This document shows, piece by piece, positions 15,948 to 24,584 of a stretch of 64,000 bases of DNA. A model generated the notes under the pieces. The model searched no databases, was not told the DNA's origin, and worked only from the letters and a program-made list of their open reading frames with translations. Source of the DNA: Streptomyces sp. TP-A0356. Its GTDB lineage: Bacteria; Actinomycetota; Actinomycetes; Streptomycetales; Streptomycetaceae. The stretch is from positions 21,735 to 85,734 of the forward strand of contig NZ_BBZJ01000033.1 in the NCBI RefSeq assembly GCF_001417775.1, written 5' to 3'. The position numbers were made by a program, and so were the translations under genes. Every line of letters begins with the position of its first letter. Positions within the stretch are counted from its first letter, which is position 1.

Positions 15948-16316
15948 TCAGGCGGCCCGTCCGGCACGTACCGTGTCGAGGTATGCGGCGACGGCGTCAC
16001 GGTTGCGCATGAGGAATCGGATGCGCTTGGTCAGCCGGTTTCGTTCCTGTTCCAGCGCGGCGATGATCTCCGGTGAGGCGTCGGGGACGTGGATGGTGCC
16101 CGGCTCGTCCAGACAGGGCAGGATCTGGCGGATGATCCGGGTCGGCAGGCCCGCCTCGAGCAGGCGGCGGATCCGCAGGACGCGGTCCACGTTCCCTTCG
16201 TCGTAGCTGCGCCAGCCGTTGGGGTCGCGCCGGGAGGCGATCAGCCCCTGGTCCTCGTAGTAGCGCAGCAGTCTGCGGGAGGTGTGGGTGTGCTCCGACA
16301 GCTCTCCGATGCGCAT
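15948..16316 (-). CDS. MerR-family transcriptional regulator
   Basis: A 122-residue protein with a MerR winged-helix N-terminus: 'MRIGELSEHTHTSRRLLRYYEDQGLI' then 'GWRSYDEGNVDRVLRIRRLLEAGLPTRIIRQIL', followed by a short coiled-coil dimerisation helix ('IIAALEQERNRLTKRIRFL'). No cysteine metal site is present, so it is more like the drug- or small-molecule-responsive branch. It lies 54 nt downstream of the MFS exporter gene on the same strand and is a natural candidate to control it. Confidence 0.9.
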   Translation of the reverse strand: MRIGELSEHTHTSRRLLRYYEDQGLIASRRDPNGWRSYDEGNVDRVLRIRRLLEAGLPTRIIRQILPCLDEPGTIHVPDASPEIIAALEQERNRLTKRIRFLMRNRDAVAAYLDTVRAGRAA

Positions 16317-16370
16317 GCGGGCTCCTCGTTGCCTCTTGGCTTCCTCTTTCTCGACGTCGTCTGCTCTCGC

Positions 16371-17618
16371 CTACGCCGCCGGCCTCTTGACGGGGAAGCC
16401 GTGGCTGCGGGCGAGGAGGATCACGGCGATCACCGGGAGCATGAGCAGCAGTACGCTCCATGGCAGGGAGTCGCTGCCACTGAGATCGAGCAGTACGCCG
16501 CCGATGACTCCGCCGCCGGCCATGGCGACGTTCCACAGCGTGACGAGCATCGCCTGGGCCGCGTCGGCCGCCGATTCGCCGCCCGCGTCACCGGCCGCGG
16601 TCTGCAGCAGGGTCGGCACCCCGCCCCAGCCCAGGCCCCACAGCACGGCGGCGACGTAGACGAGGGCGGTGTGGTCGGCGAGTACGGCCAGCGCCGCGGC
16701 GGCCACCGCGACCAGCAGCGAGCTGGCGATGGTCAGCACGCGCAGCCGGTGATGGATCTGCGCGCCGACGATCCAGATGCTCACCAGCGAGGCGGCGCCG
16801 AACACGAGCAGCACCAGGTCGGTGTTGCCGCCGATGCCGAGGTCGTCGAGGAACGAGGCGATGTAGGCGTAGATGATGGTGTGCGCCAGGACGAAGACCA
16901 GCGTGACGAAGAGCACCGGGGCCACGCCGGGGACGCGCAGAGCGTGCAGCATCCTTGGCCGCTCGCCGCGCTTCTGGCCCGGGAAGTCCGGTACGGCGGC
17001 GGCGATCCCCGCCAGCAGCAGGACGGTCAGTGCCGTCATCGCGAGGAACGCCACGCGCCAGCCGGACACCTTGCCGAGGAAGGTGCCGGCGGGCACACCG
17101 AGCGAGAGCGCCACCGGGATGCCCGCCATCGCGATGGCGATCGCCCGGCCCTGCAGCGGGACCGGGGCCAGTCGGCGGGCGTACCCGGCGAGCAGCGCCC
17201 AGGCCAGGCCCGCCGCGACGCCGGCGACGAAGCGCGCCGCCATGGTCAGCCCGTAGACGGAGGACAGTGCGGTGACGGTGTTGGCGACGGCGAAGCCCGC
17301 CATGGCGGTCAGCAGCAGTCGCTTGCGGCGCCAGCCCGCGGTGGCCGCGGTCAGCGGGATCGCGGTGAGCGCGGTGCCGATCGCGTAGATCGTGACCGTC
17401 TGCCCGGTGGCGGACTCGCTGACATGCAGGTCATGGCTCATCGCCGGGAGCAGACCGGCGGGCAGGGTCTCGGTGAGACTGGTGATGAAGACGGCGGTCG
17501 CGAGGGCCAGCAGGGCGAACATCGGCAGCTTCTGCGGTTGATCGCTTGCGCCCCCCCGGCGCGCTGCGGCGCCGGGCTCCGCGGCCGAACCGGCCGCGGT
17601 GTCGGGTGTGGTGCTCAT
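16371..17618 (-). CDS. MFS efflux transporter (DHA1 type)
   Basis: A 415-residue polytopic protein with about 12 hydrophobic segments after a ~30-residue hydrophilic leader. The early 'FITSLTETLPAGLLPAMSHDLHVSESATGQTVTIYAIGTALTAIPL' and 'GWRRKRLL' stretches match the DHA1 drug:H+ antiporters of the AraJ/CmlR type in Actinobacteria. A GGAG site precedes the ATG. The gene is downstream of a degenerate SDR gene and upstream of a MerR gene, all on one strand, so a small exporter operon is likely. Substrate unknown. Confidence 0.9.
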   Translation of the reverse strand: MSTTPDTAAGSAAEPGAAARRGGASDQPQKLPMFALLALATAVFITSLTETLPAGLLPAMSHDLHVSESATGQTVTIYAIGTALTAIPLTAATAGWRRKRLLLTAMAGFAVANTVTALSSVYGLTMAARFVAGVAAGLAWALLAGYARRLAPVPLQGRAIAIAMAGIPVALSLGVPAGTFLGKVSGWRVAFLAMTALTVLLLAGIAAAVPDFPGQKRGERPRMLHALRVPGVAPVLFVTLVFVLAHTIIYAYIASFLDDLGIGGNTDLVLLVFGAASLVSIWIVGAQIHHRLRVLTIASSLLVAVAAAALAVLADHTALVYVAAVLWGLGWGGVPTLLQTAAGDAGGESAADAAQAMLVTLWNVAMAGGGVIGGVLLDLSGSDSLPWSVLLLMLPVIAVILLARSHGFPVKRPAA

Positions 17619-17680
17619 GGATGTGCTCCAGGGTCGTAGGGGATGGGTGGGTGGACCCCCGGGTCCGGGCCGGTGCGGTG

Positions 17681-18223
17681 TCATGGCCGGCTGAGTCCGC
17701 CGTCGACCGGGAGGCGGACGCCGGTGGTGAAGGTGGCGTCGATGGCCAGGAAGATCGCGGCCCGCGCCACCTCCTCGGCGGCCCCGAGGCGGCCCATCGG
17801 CGGCAGGGAGGCACCGTTGCCATCCGGCGCCTCGATACAACCCGGCGCCACGGCGTTGACGCGGATGCCGCGGGAGACGAGTTCGGCGGCCAGCGCGTGC
17901 ACGGCAGTGGACGGCGGGCCGGGCGCCGTCAGGACGACCGCACCACCGTCGCTGAGGCGCGGCAGCAGCGGCCGGACTGTGTCCACGGCGTCGGCGAACA
18001 GCAGGTCGACACCGCCACCAGGACCGAGGCAGGCCGACACGTCGGCCGGTGCGACGATCCGGGCCGTGGAGCCCAGTTCGGCGCACAGGCGGCGGCGCTC
18101 CTCGGTGCTGCGGGCGGTCAGCACGACCTGGGCGCCGCCCTCCACCAGGCGCTTGGCGATGGCCAGCGCGATGTCAGTGGCCTCTCCGAGGACAACGGCC
18201 GTCCGGCCCGCGTACTTGGTCAT
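17681..18223 (-). CDS. Short SDR-fold protein lacking the catalytic Tyr/Lys
   Basis: A 180-residue Rossmann protein of the SDR type, shorter than the usual ~245. The C-terminus is typical ('ELVSRGIRVNAVAPGCIEAP', 'RLGAAEEVARAAIFLAIDATFTTGVRLPVDGG'). The glycine motif is weakened ('GEATDIALAIA' for GGxxGIG), and the YxxxK active site is replaced by 'PPSTAVHALAAEL'. It is therefore unlikely to be an oxidoreductase and may be a binding or regulatory protein. The reading frame is open and the ATG is well placed, so it does not look like simple decay. Confidence 0.75.
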   Translation of the reverse strand: MTKYAGRTAVVLGEATDIALAIAKRLVEGGAQVVLTARSTEERRRLCAELGSTARIVAPADVSACLGPGGGVDLLFADAVDTVRPLLPRLSDGGAVVLTAPGPPSTAVHALAAELVSRGIRVNAVAPGCIEAPDGNGASLPPMGRLGAAEEVARAAIFLAIDATFTTGVRLPVDGGLSRP

Positions 18224-18378
18224 GCCGCCGCTCCCTCCTCGCGTCTGTCTCCCGGGCCGGTCGCGTGGTACCGCCCGGCGGACACGACTGTGCGCGGGGG
18301 TGCTTCGGGAAACCTTCGGAACAGCTGACGGTCGGCTTGCGGTCGGGCACTGGGCCGTCAGTGTCCTCGGTGGCCACC

Positions 18379-18407
18379 CTGTCCGGACGGTTTCCGTGAC
18401 GTACAGT
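18379..18407 (+). promoter_or_regulatory. Candidate promoter for a leaderless AfsR-type transcript
   Basis: A TACAGT -10 hexamer (18402-18407) lies 7 nt before the ATG at 18415, the spacing seen for leaderless Streptomyces transcripts. A weak CTGTCC lies 17 nt further upstream as a possible -35. No ribosome-binding site precedes the ATG, which supports leaderless translation. The 191-bp gap also holds the promoter for the divergent SDR/MFS genes. Confidence 0.45.
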
Positions 18408-18414
18408 GACGCTC

Positions 18415-21400
18415 ATGCGGTTTGGGGTGTTGGGCCCACTGGCGGTGTGGGACGACGAGGGGGCGGCCGTCAGGGTTCCCGAGGCGAAGGTCCGGGCGCT
18501 GCTCGCCGATCTGCTGGCGCATGATGGCGGCCCGGTCTCCGCGGACCGCCTCATCCATGACCTGTGGGGCGACCGGCCGCCGGGCCGGGCTGCGGGCGCG
18601 TTGCAGGCCAAGGTCTCGCAGCTGCGCCGAGCCCTGGGCCGGGACCGCGTGGTGCACCAGCCGTCCGGCTACCGGCTGCGGCTCGACGGCGACGAGGTGG
18701 ACGCCACCCGGTTCCGCGCCCTGGTGGAGCGGGCCCGCGGCGTCGCAGCCCCCAGCGCCCGGGCCGCGTTGCTCACCGAGGCACTCGAGCTGTGGCGCGG
18801 TCCCGCCTACGCCGACTTCGCCGATCGGGAGTTCGTCCGCGCGGCCGCGCAGCGCCTCGCCGAGCAGCGGCTGTCCGTACTGGAAGCGCAGGCCGAAGCC
18901 CGGCTGGCGGCCGGCGACCATGTCCTGCTCGCCGGGGAACTCGCCGACCTGGTGACCCGGCATCCGCTGCGGGAACGGCTGCGCGCGCTGCAGATTCGGG
19001 CGCTGTATGCGACCGGCCGGCAGAGCGAGGCGCTCGCGGCGTACGAAGATCTGCGCGCGCGTCTTCTCGCCGATCTGGGCGTCGACCCGAGCCCCGAGCT
19101 CGCCGCACTGCACCAGGCGGTGCTCCGCCAGGACCCGGAGCTGAAGGCGGCGGCGCCGAACGCCACCCGCTCTCGTCCTCGCACGGAGCCGGACGCCGGC
19201 CGTCCCCGGCCCGCTGCGGAGGCGAACGCGCGCACCAGGCCGAGCCCGGCCAACCTGCCCACCTCCCTCACCCCGCTCATCGGCCGCGACAAAGCCCTCG
19301 CCCGACTCTCCGACCTCCTGCACGCCGCGCGCCTGGTGACCCTCACCGGCCCCGGCGGAGTGGGTAAGACCCGGCTGGCCGTGGCAGCGGCCGACGCGGT
19401 CCACGACGGATCCGTCGTGCACCTGGCCGACGGCACCTGGTTCGTCGAGTTCTCCGGCGTCCGCGAGGGGACCGCCGCCGACCTCGCCCAGGTCGTCGCC
19501 ACCACCCTCGGCATCAGCGATCACACACCCTCCGCCGTGCCAGTCCACGGCACCGCCACCCGCTCGCCCGCCCACCACCTCGCCGCCGTGCTGCGCGACC
19601 GCCGCACCCTGCTCGTGCTGGACAACTGTGAGCACGTCGTCGACGCCGCTGCCGATCTCGCCGCCCTGCTCCTGCGCACCGCACCCGGGCTGCGCATACT
19701 GACCACCAGCCAGGAGCCACTGGGCCTGCCGGGCGAGGAGGTGTTTCTGGTCGAGCCGCTGCCCACCACCGACGCGGTACGGCTGTTCACGCAGCGGGTC
19801 GCCGCTGCGGCACCCGGCTGCTCGCTCGCCTCCGGCGCCTGTGACGCCTCCGACCGCGCCGCCGTCACGGAGATCTGCCGCCGCCTGGACGGCATCCCGC
19901 TCGCCCTGGAACTGGCCGCGACCCGCGTACGCGCCCTCGGCGTACGCGAGTTGGCGGCCCGGCTCGGCGACAGGTTCCAGCTCCTGACCTCCGGACGGCG
20001 CGGCGCGCCCGCGCGCCAGCAGACCCTGCGCGCGATGATCGACTGGAGCTGGGAGCTGCTCAGCGCACCGGAGCGCATCGTGCTGCGCCGCCTGGCCGCC
20101 TTCAGCGACGGCTGCGATCTGCAGGCGGCCGAGGCGGTGTGCGCGGGCGACGGCGTTGCCGGGCCCGAGGTGCCCGACCTGGTGTCCCGGCTCGTCGACC
20201 GGTCCTTGGTGGCGGTCGTCGCCGGACCGGCCGGTCCGCGTTACCGGCTCCTGGAGTCCGTCGCCGCCTACGCGACCGAGCGGCTGCACGAGATGGAGGA
20301 TTTCGCCGCCGTGCGCGAGCGGCACCTGCGTCACTATCTCGCGCTCGCCGAACGGGCCGAACCCGAACTGCGCGGCGCCGGGCAGCGGTCCTGGCTTGCC
20401 CGGCTCGACGCTGAGTCCGGCAACCTGCGGGCGGCCCTCGAGGAGGCGGCGCGCCGGGCCGCGGCCGGGGCGCCGACCGAGGCGGCACGCCTGGCCACCG
20501 CTCTGGCCTGGTGGTGGCTGCTGCGCGGACGGCTTGTCCAGGCACGCCGCAGCCTGCGCGCGGTCCTGGACGCCACCACGGCCGCCACAGCGGAGCCCGA
20601 CGCCGAACTGAGCCTGCTGCATGCCGCTTTCGCCCTGCTCACCGGCGATCACGACACGGCTACCGGCACGCCGGACGGCGACGCCGTCCCCGACCCGGCA
20701 CGCCGCGCGCGATCACTGTGGCTGTGCGCGTACGGCCTGTTCAGCGCGGGAGCAGCCGCCGACAGCGGTGAGCTGAACGACCGGGCGTTGAAGCTGTTCA
20801 CCGCGGCGGGCGACCAGTGGGGCACCGCCGCCGCTCTCGGGCTGCGCGCCGCGCTCGCACTGATTCGCGGTGACCTTGACAGGGTGGGCCGCGACGGACG
20901 GCGCAGCGCCGACCTCTTCCACACGGTGGGCGACCGCTGGGGCGAACTGCAGACCGTGTCGCCGCTCGCAGCGCTCGCCGAGATCAAAGGCGAGTACGAG
21001 GAGGCCACGCGCCGCCAGTACGAGGGGCTGCGCATCGCGCGCGAACTGGGCCTGGCGGCTGAGGAGTCGGCCCGGCTGTCCGGTCTGGGCCGCCTGGCGC
21101 TGCTGGCACGCGACTTCGACCGGGCCCGCGACCTGCACGAACAGGCCCGGCGCAGCGCCACCGAACAGGGCTACAAGTACGGCGAGATCCACGCCGAGAT
21201 GGGCCTGGCACTCGGCGCCCGCCGCTCCGGCGACCTTGATGCCGCCGAGGCGCACCTGCGGCACTTGCGCGACGGCTATGCGGACGTGTCCTCGCAGGCG
21301 GGCGACCACCTGCTGCTGGCCGAGTTCGGTTTCGTCGCCGAACTGCGGGGCGACGCCAAGGGCGCCGCGGCGCACCACCTGCGCGGCCTGGACGTGGCTC

Positions 21401-21720
21401 GCGCACTGGGCGAACCGCGCGCCCTCGCGCTGTCCCTGGAAGGCCTCGCCGGCGCGGCAGCCCTGCACGGCACCGAGCCGGCTGCCGGCTGCGCGGCCCT
21501 GCTGCTCGGCGCCGCCGACGGGGCCCGCCGCAGCGTCGGCGCACCCCTGCCCCCGGCCGAACGCACCGACGTCGACCGCATCACCCACGCGGCCCGGTCC
21601 ACCCTGGGCGACGCGGACTTCGCACAGGCCTTCGACCACGGCACCCGCCTGCCCGCCGAGGAGGCTCTGCGTCGGGCAGCCACGGCCCTCGGCCAACTCA
21701 CGCAAGGGGGCCACGACTGA
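18415..21720 (+). CDS. AfsR/SARP-family regulator with NB-ARC-type ATPase and TPR region
   Basis: A 1101-residue multidomain regulator. Residues ~1-95 are an OmpR-like DNA-binding domain ('RFGVLGPLAVW', 'DLWGDRPPGRAAGALQAKVSQLRRALG'), ~95-245 a bacterial transcriptional activation domain ending 'LLADLGVDPSPELAALHQ'. A P-loop ATPase follows, with Walker A 'LTGPGGVGKTRLAV', Walker B 'RTLLVLDNCEHV' and 'RLDGIPLALELAA'. The C-terminal ~450 residues are helical TPR-like repeats. AfsR-type proteins activate secondary-metabolite or export genes. It is divergent from the SDR-MFS genes. The ATG at 18415 is preferred over an in-frame GTG at 18406 on promoter grounds. Confidence 0.92.
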   Translation: MRFGVLGPLAVWDDEGAAVRVPEAKVRALLADLLAHDGGPVSADRLIHDLWGDRPPGRAAGALQAKVSQLRRALGRDRVVHQPSGYRLRLDGDEVDATRFRALVERARGVAAPSARAALLTEALELWRGPAYADFADREFVRAAAQRLAEQRLSVLEAQAEARLAAGDHVLLAGELADLVTRHPLRERLRALQIRALYATGRQSEALAAYEDLRARLLADLGVDPSPELAALHQAVLRQDPELKAAAPNATRSRPRTEPDAGRPRPAAEANARTRPSPANLPTSLTPLIGRDKALARLSDLLHAARLVTLTGPGGVGKTRLAVAAADAVHDGSVVHLADGTWFVEFSGVREGTAADLAQVVATTLGISDHTPSAVPVHGTATRSPAHHLAAVLRDRRTLLVLDNCEHVVDAAADLAALLLRTAPGLRILTTSQEPLGLPGEEVFLVEPLPTTDAVRLFTQRVAAAAPGCSLASGACDASDRAAVTEICRRLDGIPLALELAATRVRALGVRELAARLGDRFQLLTSGRRGAPARQQTLRAMIDWSWELLSAPERIVLRRLAAFSDGCDLQAAEAVCAGDGVAGPEVPDLVSRLVDRSLVAVVAGPAGPRYRLLESVAAYATERLHEMEDFAAVRERHLRHYLALAERAEPELRGAGQRSWLARLDAESGNLRAALEEAARRAAAGAPTEAARLATALAWWWLLRGRLVQARRSLRAVLDATTAATAEPDAELSLLHAAFALLTGDHDTATGTPDGDAVPDPARRARSLWLCAYGLFSAGAAADSGELNDRALKLFTAAGDQWGTAAALGLRAALALIRGDLDRVGRDGRRSADLFHTVGDRWGELQTVSPLAALAEIKGEYEEATRRQYEGLRIARELGLAAEESARLSGLGRLALLARDFDRARDLHEQARRSATEQGYKYGEIHAEMGLALGARRSGDLDAAEAHLRHLRDGYADVSSQAGDHLLLAEFGFVAELRGDAKGAAAHHLRGLDVARALGEPRALALSLEGLAGAAALHGTEPAAGCAALLLGAADGARRSVGAPLPPAERTDVDRITHAARSTLGDADFAQAFDHGTRLPAEEALRRAATALGQLTQGGHD

Positions 21721-21759
21721 GCAGGTCATTCTCGGGGCGGACTCCGAGAGGTCCGCAAG

Positions 21760-22263
21760 GTGTGGCAGGACGAACGCGACCGGAATGGCGCCCGTTCCGC
21801 GAATCCGAAGTCGTGCACCGCGGCCGCGGCGGAGGGCGGGACGTCCTTGACGGCTGCCCTGCGCATGCTTCACCGGCGCGCAGGCTGTCCGACGCGGCAC
21901 ACCCTGTCGGCGGCTGCCGGAGACAGTCTCACCACTGACGACGTCCGCAGGATGCTGCACGGTGAGCAGGCCGACACCCGGGAACAAGCAGCCACGCTCA
22001 TCCGGGCCCTGGACGGTGAACCCGGGTTCTTCCGGCCGCACCGGGAGGAGTCCCGGCCCCATCAGACCGTACCCAGTCCGCCGCCCCGGCTGCCTGACAT
22101 CCCGGCCCACCGGCTGAACCGGCTCCTGACCACGTTCGGTGAGGCATTTCAGGACACCCGCACGCTCGCGCCGTCGCCGGAACTGGTCTCCCGGCGCCGG
22201 GCGCTGCGCCGCCAGCCGGCACAAGCGGCCTGGTCCTCGGACCAACTGTCGAGCGGTACGTGA
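21760..22263 (+). CDS. Hypothetical protein, possibly a decayed helix-turn-helix protein
   Basis: An open frame of 167 codons with good third-position GC, starting with GTG. The segment around residues 30-85 ('LRMLHRRAGCPTRHTLSAAAGDSLTTDDVRRMLHGEQADTREQAATLIRAL') resembles the N-terminal helix-turn-helix region of many Streptomyces regulators, but no full domain is convincing. The ribosome-binding site is weak. The 3' end runs into a fragment of an acyltransferase gene on the other strand, so the frame may be the truncated 5' part of a larger gene. Confidence 0.35.
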   Translation: MWQDERDRNGARSANPKSCTAAAAEGGTSLTAALRMLHRRAGCPTRHTLSAAAGDSLTTDDVRRMLHGEQADTREQAATLIRALDGEPGFFRPHREESRPHQTVPSPPPRLPDIPAHRLNRLLTTFGEAFQDTRTLAPSPELVSRRRALRRQPAQAAWSSDQLSSGT

Positions 22264-22304
22264 AGGACCAGATCAAGAAGCCGGACCTCGCCGCCCGCCC
22301 AGCC

Positions 22305-22412
22305 GCGCCCTTGGCCGGAACGTGCTTGAACCCCTCGGCCCGCGGCCGGAACAGCAGCCGCAGCATTGGCCCCAGAAGGACGTACCTCAGTACGTAATTG
22401 ACCTCCCAACGG
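22305..22412 (-). pseudogene. Fragment of a PlsC-like lysophospholipid acyltransferase
   Basis: About 35 codons on the minus strand read 'YVLRYVLLGPMLRLLFRPRAEGFKHVPAKGAA', matching the N-terminal segment of actinobacterial 1-acylglycerol-3-phosphate acyltransferases just before the HxxxxD motif. The catalytic region and the rest are missing. It is a gene remnant. Confidence 0.6.
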
Positions 22413-22538
22413 CCAATCGGCCCCCGGCTCGCGAGGTCAGTCACAGCGGGGCCGACGCGCTTCGCGGATACGCGAGCCCATCGGACGTTCCGTGCGATGG
22501 GGGGGGGAAATCGAATCCGTGAACCGAATGGCGGTGGC

Positions 22539-23192
22539 TCAGGAGTCGGCACCCGCGGGTGCCGACTCCTGCCTGGGCAGCGCCTGCCAGGGGACCTGAC
22601 GCGCGCGCAGGTCGGCACGGATGCGCCCGGCGAGCCTTGTGGTGTCGTAGTGGTTCAGCAAGGCGCCGAAGGCCGCGCCGACCATGAAGGGCGTCAGCAT
22701 GGGGATCTTGCGGACGGCGAGCGTAAGCAGCCGTCGGCGCAGTTCCCTCCTCAGCCGGACGCTGAGCATGAAACTGACCGCGGAGGTCGGCTTCGTGATG
22801 TCCAGGCCGCGCCCTTCCGTCCACTCCGCGACATACAGTGCGGCACGCTGTCGAGCGGTCCCGGGCGCAGGCAGACCGTACACCTCGTGAAGTTCGGCGA
22901 TGAGCTTGAACTCGACGGACGCCGTCCCGAGGATGCCTGCGGCCAGCTCGACGGGCATTGCCGGAGGAGTGGGCAACGCCGCGGCAGAACCCACGCCCGC
23001 TCCGACGGCCTCGGTGCCCCTCACCGCCCCGGTGACCAGGTGATCGGCGATCTCCTCCGGGCCCAGGCCGGGGAAGTGCCGACGCAACGTGTCCAGATCG
23101 CGGACCCGGATATGCGAAACCGCCTCGATCAGCTGCTCCGCGAGAGCGGGGGAGGTCAGCGACCATTCACGGGTCTGCGCGTCGGGCGACAT
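22539..23192 (-). CDS. Conserved-looking hypothetical protein (EcsC-like features)
   Basis: A 217-residue protein with an excellent ribosome-binding site (GGGAGG) before the ATG. It contains an apolar, small-residue-rich central part ('GAVRGTEAVGAGVGSAAALPTPPAMPVELAAGILGTASVEFKLIAELHEVYG') and a later hydrophobic 'IPMLTPFMVGAAFGALLNHYDTTRLAGRIRADLRAR'. This pattern resembles EcsC-type membrane-associated proteins, but the match is by eye only. No catalytic motif is visible. The gene stands alone and is intact; role unknown. Confidence 0.7.
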   Translation of the reverse strand: MSPDAQTREWSLTSPALAEQLIEAVSHIRVRDLDTLRRHFPGLGPEEIADHLVTGAVRGTEAVGAGVGSAAALPTPPAMPVELAAGILGTASVEFKLIAELHEVYGLPAPGTARQRAALYVAEWTEGRGLDITKPTSAVSFMLSVRLRRELRRRLLTLAVRKIPMLTPFMVGAAFGALLNHYDTTRLAGRIRADLRARQVPWQALPRQESAPAGADS

Positions 23193-23452
23193 GGCACACC
23201 TCCCGTTCGGTGGCGCGTTCGACACCCTTTCCACGTACCCGGTGGTACTTCATCGATTCGCTCGGGCGACGGCATGAGCGCTTCTGGGTCCATCTCGAAG
23301 GCGCCCGCAGTAGCGATGGGTTGAGGCCGATTTGGTCAGCGCTTGCCGGCCCCAACCACTCCTGTCCCCTCTGCGATGTACAGAAAACTTGACATCATGT
23401 CGCGACCGTTTGACACTCTCCGTGTCAAGCTTTCTTTACATCGGGAGCGGCA

Positions 23453-23884
23453 GTGGCATTCGAAGAGAAACGTGCCTGGATGCTGGTTCTGGTCACGATC
23501 GCGTCGTACGCGGCGTACCTGGCCGTCGTCCTGCGGCGGCACGACGGAGCGGCGGCGCTGGCGCAGACGCCCTACGTGTCCGCGCTGCTGTGGACGGTCG
23601 GTGCGGCCGTCGTCACGCAGATCGCGCTGAACATCGTGGTGGCGATCCTGTCTCCGGAGGGCGCGAACACCAAGGATCAGCGCGACCGGGAGATCCACCG
23701 CTTCGGCATGTACATCGGGCAGTCGTTCATCGTCATCGGCGGCGCGGCCGGACTCGCCCTCGCGATGGTCCGCGCCGATCAGTTCTGGATCGCCAACGTG
23801 ATCTACCTGGCGTTCGCCCTGTCGGCGATCCTGTCGTCCACGGCGAAGATCGTCGCCTACCGGTTGGGCTTCCACCCGTGGTGA
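23453..23884 (+). CDS. Small four-helix membrane protein paired with an XRE regulator
   Basis: A 143-residue protein with four predicted membrane segments ('WMLVLVTIASYAAYLAVVL', 'YVSALLWTVGAAVVTQIALNIVVAIL', 'SFIVIGGAAGLALAMV', 'FWIANVIYLAFALSAILSS') and a basic/acidic cytoplasmic loop containing 'DQRDREIHRFG'. Such proteins are commonly encoded just before a small XRE regulator. Its TGA overlaps the GTG of the next gene (GTGA), so the two are coupled. Function unknown; a membrane sensor or partner for the regulator is inferred. Confidence 0.85.
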   Translation: MAFEEKRAWMLVLVTIASYAAYLAVVLRRHDGAAALAQTPYVSALLWTVGAAVVTQIALNIVVAILSPEGANTKDQRDREIHRFGMYIGQSFIVIGGAAGLALAMVRADQFWIANVIYLAFALSAILSSTAKIVAYRLGFHPW

Positions 23885-24129
23885 GGCCGACGAGGGTCAC
23901 CAATGCGATCCGGGCGCTGCGCTTCGCCCACGGCGAGATGACCCAGGCCGAGCTCGCCCGCCGCATCGGTGTGACCCGGCAGACGGTCATCGCCATCGAG
24001 CAGGGCCGCTACTCGCCCAGCCTGGAGATGGCCTTCCAGATCGCCCGGGTGTTCGGCGTCCCGCTCGAGGAAGTGTTCCAGTACCCCGGAACCGACGAAA
24101 CCCGCGAAAACGGGGGAGAGACCAAGTGA
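23881..24129 (+). CDS. Small XRE-family (YgzD/YozG-type) transcriptional regulator
   Basis: An 82-residue protein, essentially one helix-turn-helix: 'NAIRALRFAHGEMTQAELARRIGVTRQTVIAIEQGRYSPSLEMAFQIARVFGVPLEEVFQY'. It starts with GTG overlapping the stop of the membrane-protein gene. Members of this compact XRE group are usually encoded with a small membrane protein and autoregulate the pair. Confidence 0.9.
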   Translation: MRPTRVTNAIRALRFAHGEMTQAELARRIGVTRQTVIAIEQGRYSPSLEMAFQIARVFGVPLEEVFQYPGTDETRENGGETK

Positions 24130-24395
24130 AGCCATCGTCCAGGACACCTATGGACCGCCCGAAGCCCTGCGTCTAGGAGAGATCGCGCGGCCGGAGCCCG
24201 GTAGCGGCGATGTGCTGATACGGGTCCACGCGGCCTCCGTCGACCCGGGCGTCTGGCACCTCACCACGGGCCAGCCGTACGTGATCCGCGCCCTGGGCTT
24301 CGGGCTGCGCGCGCCCAAGACGCGCGTCCGGGGCATGGATGTCGCAGGACGCGCGGATGCCGTCGGCCCGGACGTCACCCGCTTCCCGCCGTCGA
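24128..24395 (+). pseudogene. Truncated zinc-type alcohol dehydrogenase / quinone oxidoreductase
   Basis: The frame reads 'EAIVQDTYGPPEALRLGEIARPEPGSGDVLIRVHAASVDPGVWHLTTGQPYVIR...RGMDVAGRADAVGPDVTRF', the N-terminal third of an MDR-family oxidoreductase. The expected start has lost a base: GTGAA-GCC where GTGAAAGCC would keep frame. Homology stops abruptly at about 24395, before the NADP-binding domain. From 24396 to 24584 no gene is recognised. The gene was probably once the third member of the membrane-protein/XRE operon. Confidence 0.75.
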
Positions 24396-24584
24396 GCTGT
24401 ACTGTGACCGCCAGCCGGCCTCCGAGTACAAGTCCCTGAACGAAAGACGCGCCGCCGACCGCAAGAACGTCCGCTTTGCCGACAAGCGCAAGCCGGCCTC
24501 GAAGTCCAGCTCGCCGAGCAGGGTCAGGACACACCATGCCGTAACCTCCGGCACCACCCCGTCAGTACGGCCATTCCGAGCGCT

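Noticed and set aside
13418..16000. Single 860-codon minus-strand frame
   Set aside because: It fuses the IS701-like gene to unrelated sequence antisense or out of frame to the hydrolase; the real gene starts at ATG 14623.
18358..22245. Long minus-strand open frames opposite the AfsR-type gene
   Set aside because: Low-complexity composition, no domains, and fully antisense to a recognised regulator.
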